From contig OY783200.1 of assembly GCA_963678675.1 (NCBI GenBank), forward strand, positions 14,558,246 through 14,622,245: a stretch of 64,000 nucleotides of DNA. Reading direction: 5' to 3'. Under the pieces are notes generated by a model that had not been told where the DNA came from, searched no databases, and saw nothing but the letters and a program-made list of their open reading frames with translations. Origin of the DNA: Xiphydria camelus. Taxonomy: Eukaryota > Arthropoda > Insecta > Hymenoptera > Xiphydriidae. Position numbers and translations under genes: made by a program. This document shows, piece after piece, positions 24,176-39,412 of this stretch; position 1 is the first letter of the stretch, and every line of letters begins with the position of its first letter.

Positions 24176-24774
24176 ACAGGTTTACAAAAAAAAAATTCCG
24201 GACTATTTGACCGGACCATGGTATTCCGAGGTATTTTTGCGTCCTGAATCTGATCCCGAGGTCATCTGAGCCACATCGCATCAGAAAAACGAGATTTCGA
24301 AATAAATAAATAAGGAAATGGGACTGCCCTGAGCAGCACCCAGAGCATGACTCCAAGGTTCTAAGGCCATTAGGGTCAGTGCTGGGTCCACTGTCAATAT
24401 GTCACAGTGAACGGATCGCCGGAATTGGATGCCTTGACAGGGAGATCGTAATCCGCGAGATAAAACGATCATGGCAACATTTTATCCACTCGGGTGGTTC
24501 TGTGATAGTCCCGGTCGAGATTTAGGACTCCATTCCAATGTTTGGAAGGTATTCAAGACCTAAACAGCTAGCCCCCAACTCAACAGGTCGCTTGAGAAAT
24601 TGTCCCGGGTCCAGTTCCAAAAAATGGTCATTTTAACCTCTAAATGACCTTGAAATCTCGTTTTCCTGACGTGATGGGGCTCAGATGACCTCGGGATCGG
24701 ATTCAGAACGCAAAAATACCTCGGAATACCATGGTCCGGTCAAATAGTCCGGACTTTTTTTTGGTAAACCTGTG
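24176..24774. mobile_element. TA-flanked MITE (copy of 266-864)
   Basis: Same sequence and TA flanks as 266-864. Confidence 0.75.
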
Positions 24775-24776
24775 TA

Positions 24777-26890
24777 ATCTGAATTTTACGCTGAATATTG
24801 TCAGGTATGTTCGTCCACAAGTAGACGTACACCCTGTATAATTATATTGAGAATTAAAAAAAAATAAAGTCGATTATGTGAAATGGATATAACATTTTTT
24901 CAGCAAAGTTATAAATAATACAATAAAATCATTAAGAATAATTTACTCAAACTTAAAGACCTGTCACAATTTCATATGCTGACTGTTTTAACAGATACAC
25001 AGCCTTAGTGAAAATATTTCTCTTAGAAACAAATAAAGTTTGACACTTTTTTAAAATAGATTTTAAAAATTGTGAAAGTAAATATGCAAAATTCAAATAA
25101 TTGACATTTCAGAGAAAATTAAATGAGTATACAGATATTCAAAAAGTCATAAATAATATTATACGATCATTTTTTTCAAAATATCTCTAATAATTTCTGG
25201 AAATTGTTAAACTTCACTAAAGTCGGATTAATTATTATAAATGCTGAAGTCATTTTCAGAGACTCAGTTTTAAAGGAATACGGTATGGAAAAATATTTAC
25301 AATAGGACGATCACCGATATTTTGTTAACATTTCTCCAATTTAGAAAACTTTATCAGAGAAACCCTCAGAAATTAATTCGTAAACTTCATTCACTCTCAG
25401 ATTTTCAAACAATTTGGCAGAAAAATATGTTCGGTACGGCGATTGCTGACATTCTCGTAGATAAAAGAAATTGTAATTATTAGAAGAAATTCAAATATTT
25501 TTAGAGAAATTCGGCATTTTAAGTCTTCAAAAAATAAATGAAACTTTACCATGAAATTATCTGATTTTCTTCTAAAATCCATAGGAAAATTTTTAAACTG
25601 TACACATTTTCAGAGAAATTCAGTTGTATCGAGCGTTTAAAAACTCCAATTTTTCATGTGGAAAGGGTCAAAGATTTTCATGGAAAGTTAGAATTTTTCT
25701 CTAAAAAAGTTTTAATTGCTTCAGAACTACTAGAAAAATTCTAAGCAAATCTTTCTTCATAAAGTTTAGAGATTTTCGGACAAAATTTTTCTGCTAAAGA
25801 AGTGGCCGATATTTATAATAGCATATATTAATAAGTTAATTATAATTACTTACCACATAAGATTCCTATGACAGTTAGAATGGGTAAGAAACAAATTCTA
25901 CGATTGAAATTTTAGAGATGTCATGAATTGAGTAATGGAAAATTAGCACATTTAAACTTTCGAGGAGAGTATGGAAAATATATTTTCGCGAAATCCCCAC
26001 GTGGAATCAGTATCCACTGCAGAAAACAGGATACGACACGATCTCGCCAATGGTCGTAACGAAACTGTACTGCTAAGCGGAATCTTCAGGCTGGAAACAA
26101 CTGCTTCCCACACAGTGTTACACCAATGCGACCAACGTGTGACACGCACGCAGTATATAGTCCAAGGGAGATACCCGTATGTATTTACTTCGGTGCATTA
26201 ATATTGAGTCAGACGTATACTCCGGAAATTTTGTTTCGTCTCAAAAAAGATTTCCTAGAAAAATGTTCCAATCCATAAATACTTACAAAATTTCCTCTTT
26301 GTTATTCCCTTACTACTATTTCCTGTATCGGCGTTCATCAATTGAATTTTAAACTTTAGAGGTATATTACGCGAGTTATTAACAATTCTAAATACTTATA
26401 ATTTATCTAAAAGAATATGTGTAACCTGACAAAAAAAGTTGTCCAAACCAAATTGTTTATGCTTAAGGTCAAGTTTCGTCAAACTAATTATTATGTGTTT
26501 CGTTGGACTGTATATAGTTGAAATAACTAAACTTTTTCGGTTCATTCAATACAATTCGTTTCGTTGGTACATCTACATCAATTCAAATCCACTGCTTTGT
26601 TAAATTAAATTAAGTAGGTTTGTTTCAATAAAAGTTTTTGTTAGACGAACTGTGACAGCATGATGTCACACTATGTTAACTATACTAAGAAAAAAATCAT
26701 TTAATGCAACTAAATTTTAAAGTACGATCGGCTAACTAAATGTTTAGTTATTTGAACAAATATTCAGTTGGAACAGCTAAGTATTCAGCTACTTCAACTA
26801 AATTTAATTAATTTTAACTACATATTTCGGACCCTTGGAATGTCAAAGTTCCAACTACCATTTTTCGTGAAATTGAGTTGTTAGTGAGAC
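24777..26890. other. AT-rich spacer (copy of 867-2980)
   Basis: Identical to 867-2980 in every line compared; no gene recognised. Confidence 0.5.
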
Positions 26891-26899
26891 AGGGTTTTA

Positions 26900-29800
26900 T
26901 GTACTCTTTTCTATTGATTATGAGACACCCAAAGAGCAATCTGTAGGCTAATAGTCGAGTTAGTAGTGGCACTTAGTTCCATTTGAAACAATGCATCGTC
27001 ACTCATTGGTAGAACAAAGTTTTAAATGCTGTTATCCGTAAGACATGGTTCTAAGTGAGTATCAGATAGAACTGTGTCACTCTTAAACTTCAGATAGAAC
27101 TTTGTTCTTGTTCTTTGTCTTATGTCTTGTGTAGTAGTTCCCATGCTGCCGTAGAACACTTCAGTCTAGTGTTATATATTTTTTGTCGGTATAGAGTGTT
27201 TAAAGACTTTATATTTAGATGAAAAGAGTGTAAATCAAAAGAAAAATGCAATAAAATACGGAAAGCACATTTACTTCGTGGTAAGTAGTTACATTTAATT
27301 GGTATTTTAATAGTTTTTGTTTCTAACCTATCTTTTGTAAGGAGTTTTAAAGATATAATGATTTTTTTCCCCCTTACTGACAGTCAAACTGAAACAAGCA
27401 GTCTTAGTTATGATATAGAAAATGCAGATACTGAACAGCAGTACGAAATCAGTAATGTAATACCTATAATACCTGAAATAGTGAATGAAGAGGAAATTAC
27501 TATAGAAGAGCCTGAAAGAGAATGTACCAAAAGGAAGTGGATTCGAAATGAGACAACGTGGAAATGCAACGAAAGAAAGAGGAAGTGCCAAGCTGGTGAA
27601 GGATATCTAAGCAAAAAGAAGAAGTGGGCACCTGCAAAGACAGTTTTAAATAAAAAAGATTGCCTCAATGGATGCAAGTTTAAGTGTAGTAAACAAATAC
27701 CAATGGAGCTAAGAAATGATTTACTAGCTTCATATTACAAATTAAACCAAAATGAAAAACACCTATATCTGACTCAAATCACAAAGCGGATTATAAAAAA
27801 ACGATCAACCAAAGAAACTAATGAAGAGAATAATGAGAATGTGAGCCGTAGACAATTTTCGTTTATGTATTACTTTCCCGCAAAGGGAGAAATGGTAAGA
27901 GTATGTAAACAATTTTTCTTGGGAACACTTTGCATTTTACAAAAACCCGTTTATAATGCACATGCTTCAAAGGATGTTAATCAGATACCAAAAAAGGATG
28001 GTAGAGGAAAATCTATTAAATCAGCAAGACGCATGACACAAGAGGTGATAGATGGTGTAATTGCACATATAAAGCAATTTCCAGTCATTGAATCGCATTA
28101 TTGCCGAAGTAAAACTAAACGCCAATACCTTGAAGCAACTTTAAGCATCCCAAAACTGTACGAATTGTATCTTACATGGTGCCAAGAAAACCAGAAACAG
28201 CCTGTGAAACTGTCCATGTACCGCCGTATATTCGTCACTAATTTTAATTATGGTTTCCATGTTCCGAAAACAGATAGGTGCATAAAATGTGAGTCGTACA
28301 GATTAAAAAAGTCAGATGGAAATATAACGAATGAAGAGCAAAATATCTATCAAGATCATTTAGCCGAAAAATCAGCAATGAGGGAGCAGAAAAAAAAGGA
28401 CAAGGAAAGCAGATATCCACTTTTAATATTTGATCTCGAAAATGTGATCACTTGCCCTAGGACTGAAATAGGAAACTTTTTTATCTTCCTAAATTAAATA
28501 CGTACAACTTAACTGCATATTTAACAACGACTAAAACTGTTTATTGTGCTATTTGGACCGAAGCACAACAAGGCAGAACTGGTAACTGTTTAGCTAGTGC
28601 ATTCAAAAAAAATTGTAGACAGAGTCATATCAGACAATGATATTGGACCACAACTTATAACATGGAGCGACTCATGTGTCGCCCAAAATAGAAATTCGTT
28701 TATATCATTTTCTATCTTGGAGATTTTGCGGCAAAACAAAGACTTAGTTATCTTAACAATGAATTATTCTTGTGCCGGGCATGGAGCAGTGTAGGAAGTA
28801 GATTCAGTACATAGTAGGATTGAAAACCACATGAAGAAAGCGGAATTCTTCTCTCCTTTAGGTTTTATCAGGAACCTCAAGGCAGTTAATAAAAAGCATC
28901 CATATGTGATCCTTGAAATGAAAGATGGTGATTTCAAAAACTATGAAGAATGGGCTGCCCATTTTGACTACAAGAAAGTGCCATTTTCCAAAGTAGTGGC
29001 ACTAAAATTTACTCAAGAACTAAACGTTGTTCAATATAAAACTTCACACACTCAAGAATTATTTCAAACAGCGGTTATTCTTTCAGAAATTAATATACGT
29101 CGCGAATCTATACGAAAGCATGGTGATAGTACTTCTTTTCGGACACGTGGAGGCCGCAGAAACCTGAACACCAATAATAATACTCTGTCAGTTACTCCAG
29201 CACTGCAACTAATTCCCAAAGTATTACAAGAAAAAAAAGTCGTTTCAATTGAAAAAGTAGCAGCCATTAAAAAGATGATGTTGAGCATGCCAGACGTGGA
29301 CAAAATATTTTATAAGGCTTTATGGAAAATTACTTAAATATAGAATTGTCAAGTAGCTTGTGTTTTCTGTTTTATTTTAATTTTTGAAAGTTTATTTTCT
29401 ATATGCCAGAATATTTCCATTTTGTTTTCTTGTAAACTTTTTATGTAATGTGTGCTACCACTGTTGCCTGAAATAAAAGATATATTTAAAATTCTTTAAA
29501 TTATAATTGCTTTCATTTTTTCAATTTAAGTGTAGGTAACTATGAATCTGTTTACCATAATAATGTTCCCACATTGGTGTGCCAGTAACAAGGTCCTAAG
29601 TGACATATAGAACTTTGTACCGGTTGTTAAAATAATTTGCAATTTGGAATTTGAGAGCCAAGGTTCTATGTGGTACTTACAATTAGAACTTTGTCCTGTT
29701 GTGAAAAATCGTAAAAACTTTGGACAAGGTTCTATCTACAATAAACCAAATGCCCGTTTACAGGGTTCTCCTTTATTTAGAGTGAAATTATCGACAATAA

Positions 29801-29940
29801 ATACTTACAAAACATAAAAGTAGATAACTGCCAAAAATTGAAAGAAAAGGGTACAAAATGAAGAAAACTGCATTACATTGAAACTTGACTAGCCAATATC
29901 TCAAAACCATTGGTGTATCAGTTAGAACTTTGTCATTCCA
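26900..29940 (+). mobile_element. DNA transposon-like unit (copy of 2990-6030)
   Basis: Second copy of the transposase remnant with the same AGAACTTTGT-type motifs on both sides. Confidence 0.45.
27358..29337 (+). pseudogene. Broken DUF7869-like transposase gene (copy of 3448-5427)
   Basis: The pieces 27358-28497, 28597-28794 and 28831-29337 match the first copy exactly, including the frame loss near the T6 run (about 28476), the frame return at the A8 run (about 28603) and the in-frame TAG at 28792-28794. Identical lesions mean the duplication, real or artefactual, happened after the gene died. Confidence 0.7.
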
Positions 29941-30364
29941 AGGTGCCGATTTGTTAAGATAACAGTTTAATAATATACGTTTTTCTACTATATGTTTCCA
30001 CCCAAATAACATTAGTCATACTATATATATGCTAGGTATATACAGATGCATAGATTGCATATGCTATGTATATACAAATTATATGAAATGTATATATGAT
30101 GGATATTGTGTATATATATATGGAAATATCACCACATGTATGTACACGGCATTTTCGAAGAACATGTGAAAATATGAATGTTTTCAGAGTATATATGCTA
30201 GAACGCTGAGAAAAAAGTTAGGGTAACTTCAATAAAAGATAATTTGATCCTATTAAAAAATCATTTTAATAGTTCCATTTTCGCATTACCGCATCCGATC
30301 ATCTTTTCGGGGCGCTCACGGAATATACTTTAATATTTGGTCTTATACATACACTTATGCTTAA

Positions 30365-30675
30365 CTCACACGGTGCGACTTCACTGCGACAGCAGTGCGA
30401 CAAAACTGACGCACTCGGTCGGACTCGGTCGAGAGTACGTCGCACGCGGCAAATCGGCATGGAGACGCAGCGAAGCACTCACACGGTGCGACTTCCCTGC
30501 GACAGCAGTGCGACACGCACCTCGCGCTTGTCTGTATGGAATCTACAGTGGCGGTGTCGTTGTGTTAGTTTGCCGCGCATCTGCTCACGCGGTGGGACAA
30601 AACTGTCGCAGGAAAGTCGTCGATTCCTGCGACAGCGTGCGTCAGTTCTGTCGCAGTGAAGTCGCACCGTGTGAG
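30365..30675. mobile_element. TTAA-flanked hairpin MITE (copy of 6455-6765)
   Basis: Same ends and TTAA flanks (30361-30364 and 30676-30679). Confidence 0.65.
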
Positions 30676-30783
30676 TTAAGGCTTAAGTCTTATATATTTA
30701 AACGAAGAATGTTCACAAACTGTCATCCAAAAACGCTTATTCGCAATATCGCATCTCTACGTCGCATATATCATAATGACAAA

Positions 30784-32320
30784 ACAAAACGTGTGGCCGC
30801 CACACGCGGAAGAAGTGAAACTTCGATATCAGTTTCTCTGAATTTGATTCCGGTGGTATTAGTTTCAATTGGCTCTTTACAAGTCTTTTACAATGCTTCT
30901 TCGTAGAGCCAATTGAAACTAATACCACCGGAATCAAATTCAGAGAAACTGATATCGAAGTTTCACTTCTTCTGCGTGTGGCGGCCACGCGTTTTGTGTT
31001 TTTTTATGGGCACAAAATGTAGTGTAAGGAATATCATATTCACTGGATGTATTTTCACCAATATTGGATCCTCCCCCCAGGGACTTGAAAATCTGTTACA
31101 TTCTCCTGGGTTTGGGACTGGTGTTGATCTGCATTAGCAGATATAGCAATATTTGATTGTGTTAATTTAATTCTCTCTCTCCATTTTCGACTTAGTTCTG
31201 CATCAGTTTTAGGTATTTTGTTATAAATTAATACACCCACGCATACACACACACACACACACACACATACAAGAATGTACAGTAATGCACGGTGGTTACT
31301 CGAGAAAGATCACGACTCCGATCGCAGACTACACGAGCTCCGTATAGCCGGCCACTCGACGCGGTAAAATCCGGAAAACTGAAAATGTGCAAACGAAATA
31401 CAAACAACTCACAAGTAACTCTGCGCCCTCTAGTCTGGCTTCTCATATATCTTACGGATACACCCAAAAAAGGGTCCTAAACGCTGGATTTATGGTGAGA
31501 CTAAACAGTCCTCTTACAATTAGTGGAGGTGCGACACTGCGTCGCCTCATAATACGAACAATAGCTTCCATCGCCCGAAGAAACCCTCTCGAGCAACACA
31601 AATCTGACCCCCTCTGCACAGTCTAAACAGCGATTGATTTTTGCCTTATTTTTCTTCAGTTTCAAGTTAATAACTATAACATGTGCGATCAAGAATAGAT
31701 CTCCTCGAGGTCGTAAATCCCGAAGGCACTACTGCGTGACACGAATAGTGACCGAAAACGTAGAGTGGTGGATTTAAACCGTATCGGTTAGTTGAAATGA
31801 TGTAACCCTGCACTCACAATATTACTGGTGATTATATTGGATTCAAAGAGATATAGTAATTCCGTGATGTAGCCGTGGTTTACAGTTAGATACACTGAGA
31901 GGTAGTTTTGAGGGAAATGTGTGGGACTGCGAACGCATTCGTAACCCCCATTCACCAAAACATACCGCCTGCCTCGCTGTTGCGACCGATGTACAGATGA
32001 TATCTAGATTAGTGCGTTACTGAGGTTGCGATAATAGTGAGCCTCGCCGCGTGAGTGATAGTCGTACGGCGGCCTAGCGCTCCAGCCTCGCAAAATCGAC
32101 ACATGTGGCTTTGCCTGGCAAAGGCGATAGACGGTACGGCATCTACGTACGGTAGAGAGCGGTGGAATGGGGCAGAGTTGAGAGCGGTGTATTGGAGCAG
32201 GGTCGAGAGCACTGTATGAGTGAGTCACGGTCGGAAGCGCTGGAGTGTGTGGGTTTCGTTACGGACGCGTCGTGTCGGGCGCGCGATTTTAGTACCCTCA
32301 GCATAAGTTTCATTTCAAAA
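30784..32320 (-). mobile_element. Element E (copy of 6874-8410)
   Basis: Identical to the block A copy, including the terminal hairpin at 30784-30997 and the CA run near 31245. Confidence 0.6.
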
Positions 32321-32407
32321 TACGGAACTTATATACTAGTCAAATGCTCGTCGAACCACTTGTGAGAAAGTTGAGTAGAGCGTTTATCCGGTCGGTACTT
32401 TATCTTA

Positions 32408-32652
32408 AGGCCCGTATCCATTTGTAACAGATGACCCGTAACGTAACACCGAACCTGTTACGTTACGGCTAGTGGAGACGGAATTCTGTTGCATGTTATC
32501 CGTAACCAATTTGACACGCGTAACGGCTTGTAACGGTAACGCGTGCCAAATTGGTTACGGATAACATGCAACAGAATTCCGTCTCCACTAGACGTAACGT
32601 AACATGTTCGGTGTTACGTTACGGGTCATCTGTTACAAATGGATACGGGCCT
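32408..32652. mobile_element. TTA-flanked fold-back MITE (copy of 8498-8742)
   Basis: Same sequence and TTA flanks. Confidence 0.7.
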
Positions 32653-32893
32653 TTACAAGCCGAACCACTACTTGTCGGTTTTTAGCCGTCGCATCAAAGG
32701 ACTGCTACGTTACGCGCGGCGACTAGTTGGGACGAGTGCATAGGTTTCGTGTATCGTTGCCTTTTGCATGCGTAGGGTGCCCGCCTAATCATTGCTCGCA
32801 ATGCCCACATATTTCGACGATACTGGGACGAATGATACAATTGAAAATAATATTGATGAGGAAGATGATAGAGATAAGTGAATAATAATAATC

Positions 32894-33902
32894 TATATGG
32901 GACATTCTCTGTCAAGACAGCCACCTTTTTCATGAGGGTCTCAAAAAATCTGATTTTTATTTACATAGTCATACGTGATGAAAAAACATTACCTAAATTT
33001 TTTTAGATTTTTGTCACGCGCCGTTAATGGTATACATCGATTTGAAAAATAAATTTTAACTTTAAAGTTTCAAGTATACTATTAATCTCATAAACAACTT
33101 TGTATACATGAAAATTTTTGTTTTTTTCTCAATTTTTCAAAAAAAAATAAAAATTTTTAAGTGACATTAAAAGGCATTTTCTTACAAGAAAGTGAAAAAA
33201 ACACCAGAAAATATTTATTTCGCCAATGCGACAGTCGATTTTTCTTCAAAAAATTCAGTACAATTGAAATCAATAAAAACTGTGTAGAAAAAATTTTGGT
33301 AGTGGGAGGGCCATTTCTTCACGAAGAAAAAAATTCTTTTAGTTTTTTGTCTAAAAAAATTTTGTTTTCATCAGAAAATGTTCTTTATCCCTTTATGCAT
33401 CTAGATGCATATGATACACAAAATTGTCTGATTAAAAAAAAATTTTTTAAGAGAAAAAACTTAAAAAGAATTTTTTTCTTCGTGAAGAAATGGCCCTCCC
33501 ACTACCAAATTTTTTTCTGCAGTTTTTATTGATTTCAAATGTATTTAATTTTTTGAAGAAAAATCGACTGTCGCATTGGCGAAATAAATATTTTCTGGTG
33601 TTTTTTTCACTTTCTTGTAAGAAAATGCCTTTTAATGTCACTTAAAAATTTTTTTTTTTTGAAAAATTGAGAAAAAAACAAAAATGTTCATGTATTCAAA
33701 GTTGTTTATTAGATTAATAGTATACTTGAAACTTTAAAGTTAAAATTTATTTTTCAAATTGATGTATACCATTAACGGCGCCTGAAAAAAATCTAAAAAA
33801 ATTTAGGTAATGCTTTTTCATCAAGTATGACTATGTAAATAAAAATCACATTTTTTTGAGACCCTCATGAGAAAGGTGGCTGTCTTGACAGAGAATGCCC
33901 CA
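32894..33902. mobile_element. 1-kb palindromic element, tip split by BEL/Pao insertion
   Basis: Copy of 8984-9992. Here the missing tip is found beyond the BEL element: GAATGCCCCA before it and CCCCATATATA after it complete the complement of the left tip TATATGGGACATTC. Confidence 0.8.
33898..33902. other. Target-site duplication CCCCA, left
   Basis: The five bases before the left LTR match the five after the right LTR (41393-41397). Confidence 0.9.
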
Positions 33903-35061
<1,159 letters not shown>

Positions 35062-35133
35062 TACCGCCCGCCTTGCCATCGCAGCCGATGGCGAAATTAG
35101 CTACATGTTACATTTCTTATACCTAGATAGTAA

Positions 35134-38100
35134 TCAATGTCTAGTCGTCTGATAGCACCGGCAACACACACACCTTGGCAACGGGTCGCTTGATCTGTGA
35201 CGTCTTTGTTTGAGTGTCACGACTCGGACAAGACCGTCTGAACCTGGGTGTACTTCTACTACCTTCCGAGGGGCCCACACCGTTGGGGGGCGATTGTCAT
35301 CCTTGATCAGGACGATCGTCCCGATTTTGATGTTTTCGCTGCGCTGCTGCCACTTGGTTCGATTGAGTAGCGACTGTAGGTATTCCGTCCTCCAGCGGGC
35401 CCAGAAATGATCTAACATCTGCTGCGTACGTTGCCAGTGTGACAGTCGTTGTACAGGCAGGTGCGTGAGAGACGGTTCCGGTAAAGTATTGATGGCGGCT
35501 CCGATCAAGAAATGGCCCGGGGTAATGACGACACTATCCGATGGGTCGTCGGAGAGTGTCCACAACGGACGCGAATTAAGTACCGCCTCGACTTGCGTCA
35601 GGAAAGTCGAGAATTCCTCGTAGGTTAACGAGGCGTTGCCGATTACTCTTTTCAGGTGGTATTTAACTGATTTTACCCCGGCCTCCCACTTACCACCGAA
35701 GTGCGGTGCAGAAGGCGGATTGAACCGCCATTCGGTCCCCATGGTTGCAAGGGTGTCGGCGAGTGCGGTCGATTCTTTAGTTGATTCTGTAAGTAGGCGC
35801 CGAAGTTCGGCGGCGGCACCAACGAAATTCCGCCCGCAGTCGCTGGTGAGTGTGGCGCAGATTCCCCTACGAGCGATGAACCGCTTATACGCGGCGATAA
35901 AGCCGGCTGAGGAATAGTCCGATACCAGTTCAAGGTGTATGGCCGACACGGAAAGACACACGAATATAAGTATGTAACCTTTATACGTTCTTTGCGTCCG
36001 GCCTCTGAAAGCTTTGATCGTGAATGGACCGGCGTAATCTACTCCCGCGTGCTGAAAGGGTCGAGATCGGGCAACGCGAGAGGGAGGCAGTTAGCCCATC
36101 TGTTGACTACTTACAACGGCGCGTTGGCGGACGCAGACGACGCAACGTTGAATGAAATCTCGAACAGGAACCCGTCCGCCAAGAATCCAAAACCGTTGGC
36201 GGATGGTGGCGAGAGTTACCTGAGTTCCGCCGTGTAATGTGAATCGGTGGCGGTGGTCGATGATTAGTGCGGCAAGTGTGCACTTTTGCGGGAGGATGAC
36301 GGGATGCTTCTCGTCGAATGTCAGTTGTGCGTGCGCTAGTCTTCCGCGGAGCCGTAATATTCCCTTGGAATCGACAAGAGGCGTAAGTCGAGCCAGAGGG
36401 TGGCTGCGAGGAAGTCCTTTGCCGGAGGCAATACACTGGATGTCGTCATGGAAGTAGGCGTCCTGTGTAGCTCGAATCCAGAATACCTGAGCGTTCTCCA
36501 ATTCCAGGATAGAGATTGCTCCAGAGAGCTCGGAGTTATAGCCTTTCCGATACGAGCTTGAAGACAATGCACCGCGCGACTACACATCGCCATAACTCGG
36601 AGGAGTTTCGTTAGGCTCGAGTACCGTTCAATGAATTCCCACACCGCTGTATGCTGAACCACAGAGTGATGAGCGACGGTCTCCTTGCGTTCTTCTTGGT
36701 ACATCGCTGGATCCTGAGCAGGCGCTGTAGATGGCCATCTATCACTTGGCTGGGATAGCCAAGCTGGACCCATCGTCCAGATTGGGTAGTCCTGGAGTTG
36801 CGATGGCAAGACACCACGGGATGCGTGGTCGGCAGGGTTATCGACCCCAGCCACGTGATGCCACTGCGCCCGAGGAAAATCTTGGATCTCCGTCACTCGG
36901 TTGCGGATGAAATCCTTCCACCGTGCTGGATGACTCTTGATCCACGAAAGGGTGACGGTGGAGTCCGTCCACAGATGGATAACCGTGTGGTCGAATCGCA
37001 GCACTCGACAAATCTGTCGAGCTAGACGTACGAGGAGGAGCGCGTCGCACAATTCCAGCCGAGGGATCGTTACGACCTTTAAAACGGAGCCACTTTGGCC
37101 TTGACGGCTAATAGGGAAATTCGTACCTCGCTCCCGGACGATACCCGAAGGTACACGACGGCTCCTAATGCTGCCTTTGATGCATCTGAGAACCCGTGAA
37201 GTTTGACCGCAGCTGACGCTGTCTGGAGGCCAATCCACCGTGGGATGGCGATGTTGGAAATGGACGGGAGCTGTTCGAGAAAGTCGCTCCATCGTCTTGA
37301 GTATGGTGCCGGTAACTCGTCGTCCCAACCGAGTCCGAGCGTCCAAAGTGCTTGCATGAATATTTTGGCGGTGACGATGACCGAGGCAAGCCATCCTAAT
37401 GGATCAAAAAGTTGAGCGAGTTGCCGGAGAACCTGCCGCTTTGTGTAATGCGTTGAGATGGCGTATGACTGAGGCGTGAATGTGAATACATCCGACGTTG
37501 GCTGCCATCCTAATCCGAGCGCTCTAAAAACTGGATCTTGATCGAGCGCGAGGACTGTGGCGGTTTCCCGCTTCTCGGTTGAGATGCCGTCAAGCAGCTC
37601 GGAGTGACTTGCCGTCCATTTCTGGAGCTCGAAGCCGCTCGCCATGAGAAGCCGTATCAACTGTTGAATAACTTCTCGTCCTTGCGCGACATCGTCAGCG
37701 CCTGAAAGAACGTCGTCGACGTAAGTGCTTTCTTGTATCGCCCGACTGGCGAGGGGGAACGACCGTCCTTCGTCTTCGGTAAGTTGTCGCAGCACCCGAA
37801 TAGCCAGGTACGATGCACAGGCGAGGCCGTATGTCACGGTACGCAGCTGGTATTCCTGGATGGGCTGATCTGGGCCTTCTCTCCAGAGAATGCGCTGCAG
37901 ATTCTGATCGTCTTCATGTACGTTAATTTGACGATACATTTTGACGACGTCACACGTAAATGCGACACGGTGCTGCCGCCATCGAAGAAGTACGTCGGCG
38001 AGGTCCGTCTGAATCTTGGGACCGACGTGAAGGTTGCCGTTGAGCGATCGTCCTCGGTCCGTCCGTTGAGACGCGTTGAACACGACGCGGAGTTTCGTCG

Positions 38101-39412
38101 TGCTACTCGTCTCCTTGACAACGCCATGGTGGGGTAGATAGAAGACGGATGACTCTACCGCTGGTGGAACGCATGCTTGACGCATGTGTCCTAGCTGCTC
38201 GTATTCTCGTAAGAACTCTGAATACGCTTCCTTTAGTCGCGTGTCTCGGGCGAAGCGTCGTTCCATATATTCGAGCATACGGCGAGCTGGAGTTCGCGAG
38301 TCTCCGAACACTACCGATGGCTCCTTGATTGGTAGACGAACGGTATATCGTCCAGACGAATCACGAGACACTGTGTTCATGAAGTGTTGTTCACATTGCT
38401 CGTCCTCTGGCGAGAGTGTGACTGGTAGGGAGATTTGCTCTTGCTTCCAGAACCGCTGCATGAGATCCAGTAGCTCGTGATCCAGGCAGCAGTGGGAAAC
38501 TTGTACGTTGGCGTGGTGCGCTGAAACTGCTGCTCGTGGCAGGATTGAGCCGCACAGCACCCAGCCGAATTTAGTTTCTAGAGCAATTGGTGTGCCGGGC
38601 GTGCCCTCACGTCGGCCGGTGAGGAGGACGCGACTAAAAACGTCTACTCCTAGGATGATGTCGACTTGTCCTGGCTGGTCGAATGTCGAGTCCGCTAAAG
38701 TAAGGTCGCTAAGATGGGGCCAATTCTCCTTCGGAACCCGGCGCGACGGGAGGAAACCTGTTAGCCGTGATAATACGAAGGCTTCGATCTGGAGAGAGAA
38801 ATCTGATGAGAAGCATGATTGCACGATACATGAAATGATGCCACGTGTTGATCCAGATTGTTGAGCTCCAACGCCAGTGATTGGGATAGCCGCGGCGTGA
38901 CGTCGAGACAATTTGAGATGCTGAGTAAGATGTTCCGAGGCGAAGGAGGTTTCTGCTCCTATGTCGAGCAGAGCTCGAGCTATTATAGAATCTCCGGTCT
39001 TGGAATTCGCGACGGTGACATTGGCTGTCGCGAGAAAAATCGGAAAACGATGGATCAACGCTGGCTGCGCTGAGTGACTCGCTACGGAGGCGCCGTTACT
39101 CGCACTGGGAACGGTGCCTGTGGAGGGATTGGCAATGATCGTTGACTGAGGCGTCTCAGAAGTAGACGCTTGATGAATGGACGTGTGATGTTTGCCGTTG
39201 CAAACTTGACAACGTCGGGGAGAAGGGCACTCCTTGAGTTGGTGGAGTCCCAGACAATTGAAGCACAGATTGCTCCGATTGATGATATTTTTACGCTCAT
39301 TGATAGACTTGCTTCGATACTCTGGGCATGAGAAAAGGTAGTGCTTACCCTTGCAGCCGACACAGGTTACCTCCTTGGTCTGCGTGGTGTGCGCTTTGAC
39401 CGTTGCCTTTGT
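35134..39412 (-). pseudogene. pol: BEL/Pao Pol (protease, RT, RNase H, integrase), broken
   Basis: Reading down from 39412: two zinc-knuckle-like clusters (about 39360-39190), an aspartic protease site (LLDIGAETS, about 38970), reverse transcriptase with YVDD (about 37715), Pao-type and RNase H regions, the integrase H2C2 zinc finger (about 36300-36130) and the integrase core with D (about 36030), D (SDCGRNF, about 35850) and E (about 35690). Frame is lost near a TTTT run at about 37085, again near 36555, and near the C-terminus at about 35215. A TAA interrupts at about 36091-36093. Pol normally copies and inserts the element; this copy cannot make it whole. Confidence 0.9.

Noticed and set aside
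35210..39073. Forward-strand frames inside the BEL element
   Set aside because: They are shadows of the reverse-strand pol and have no domain signature.
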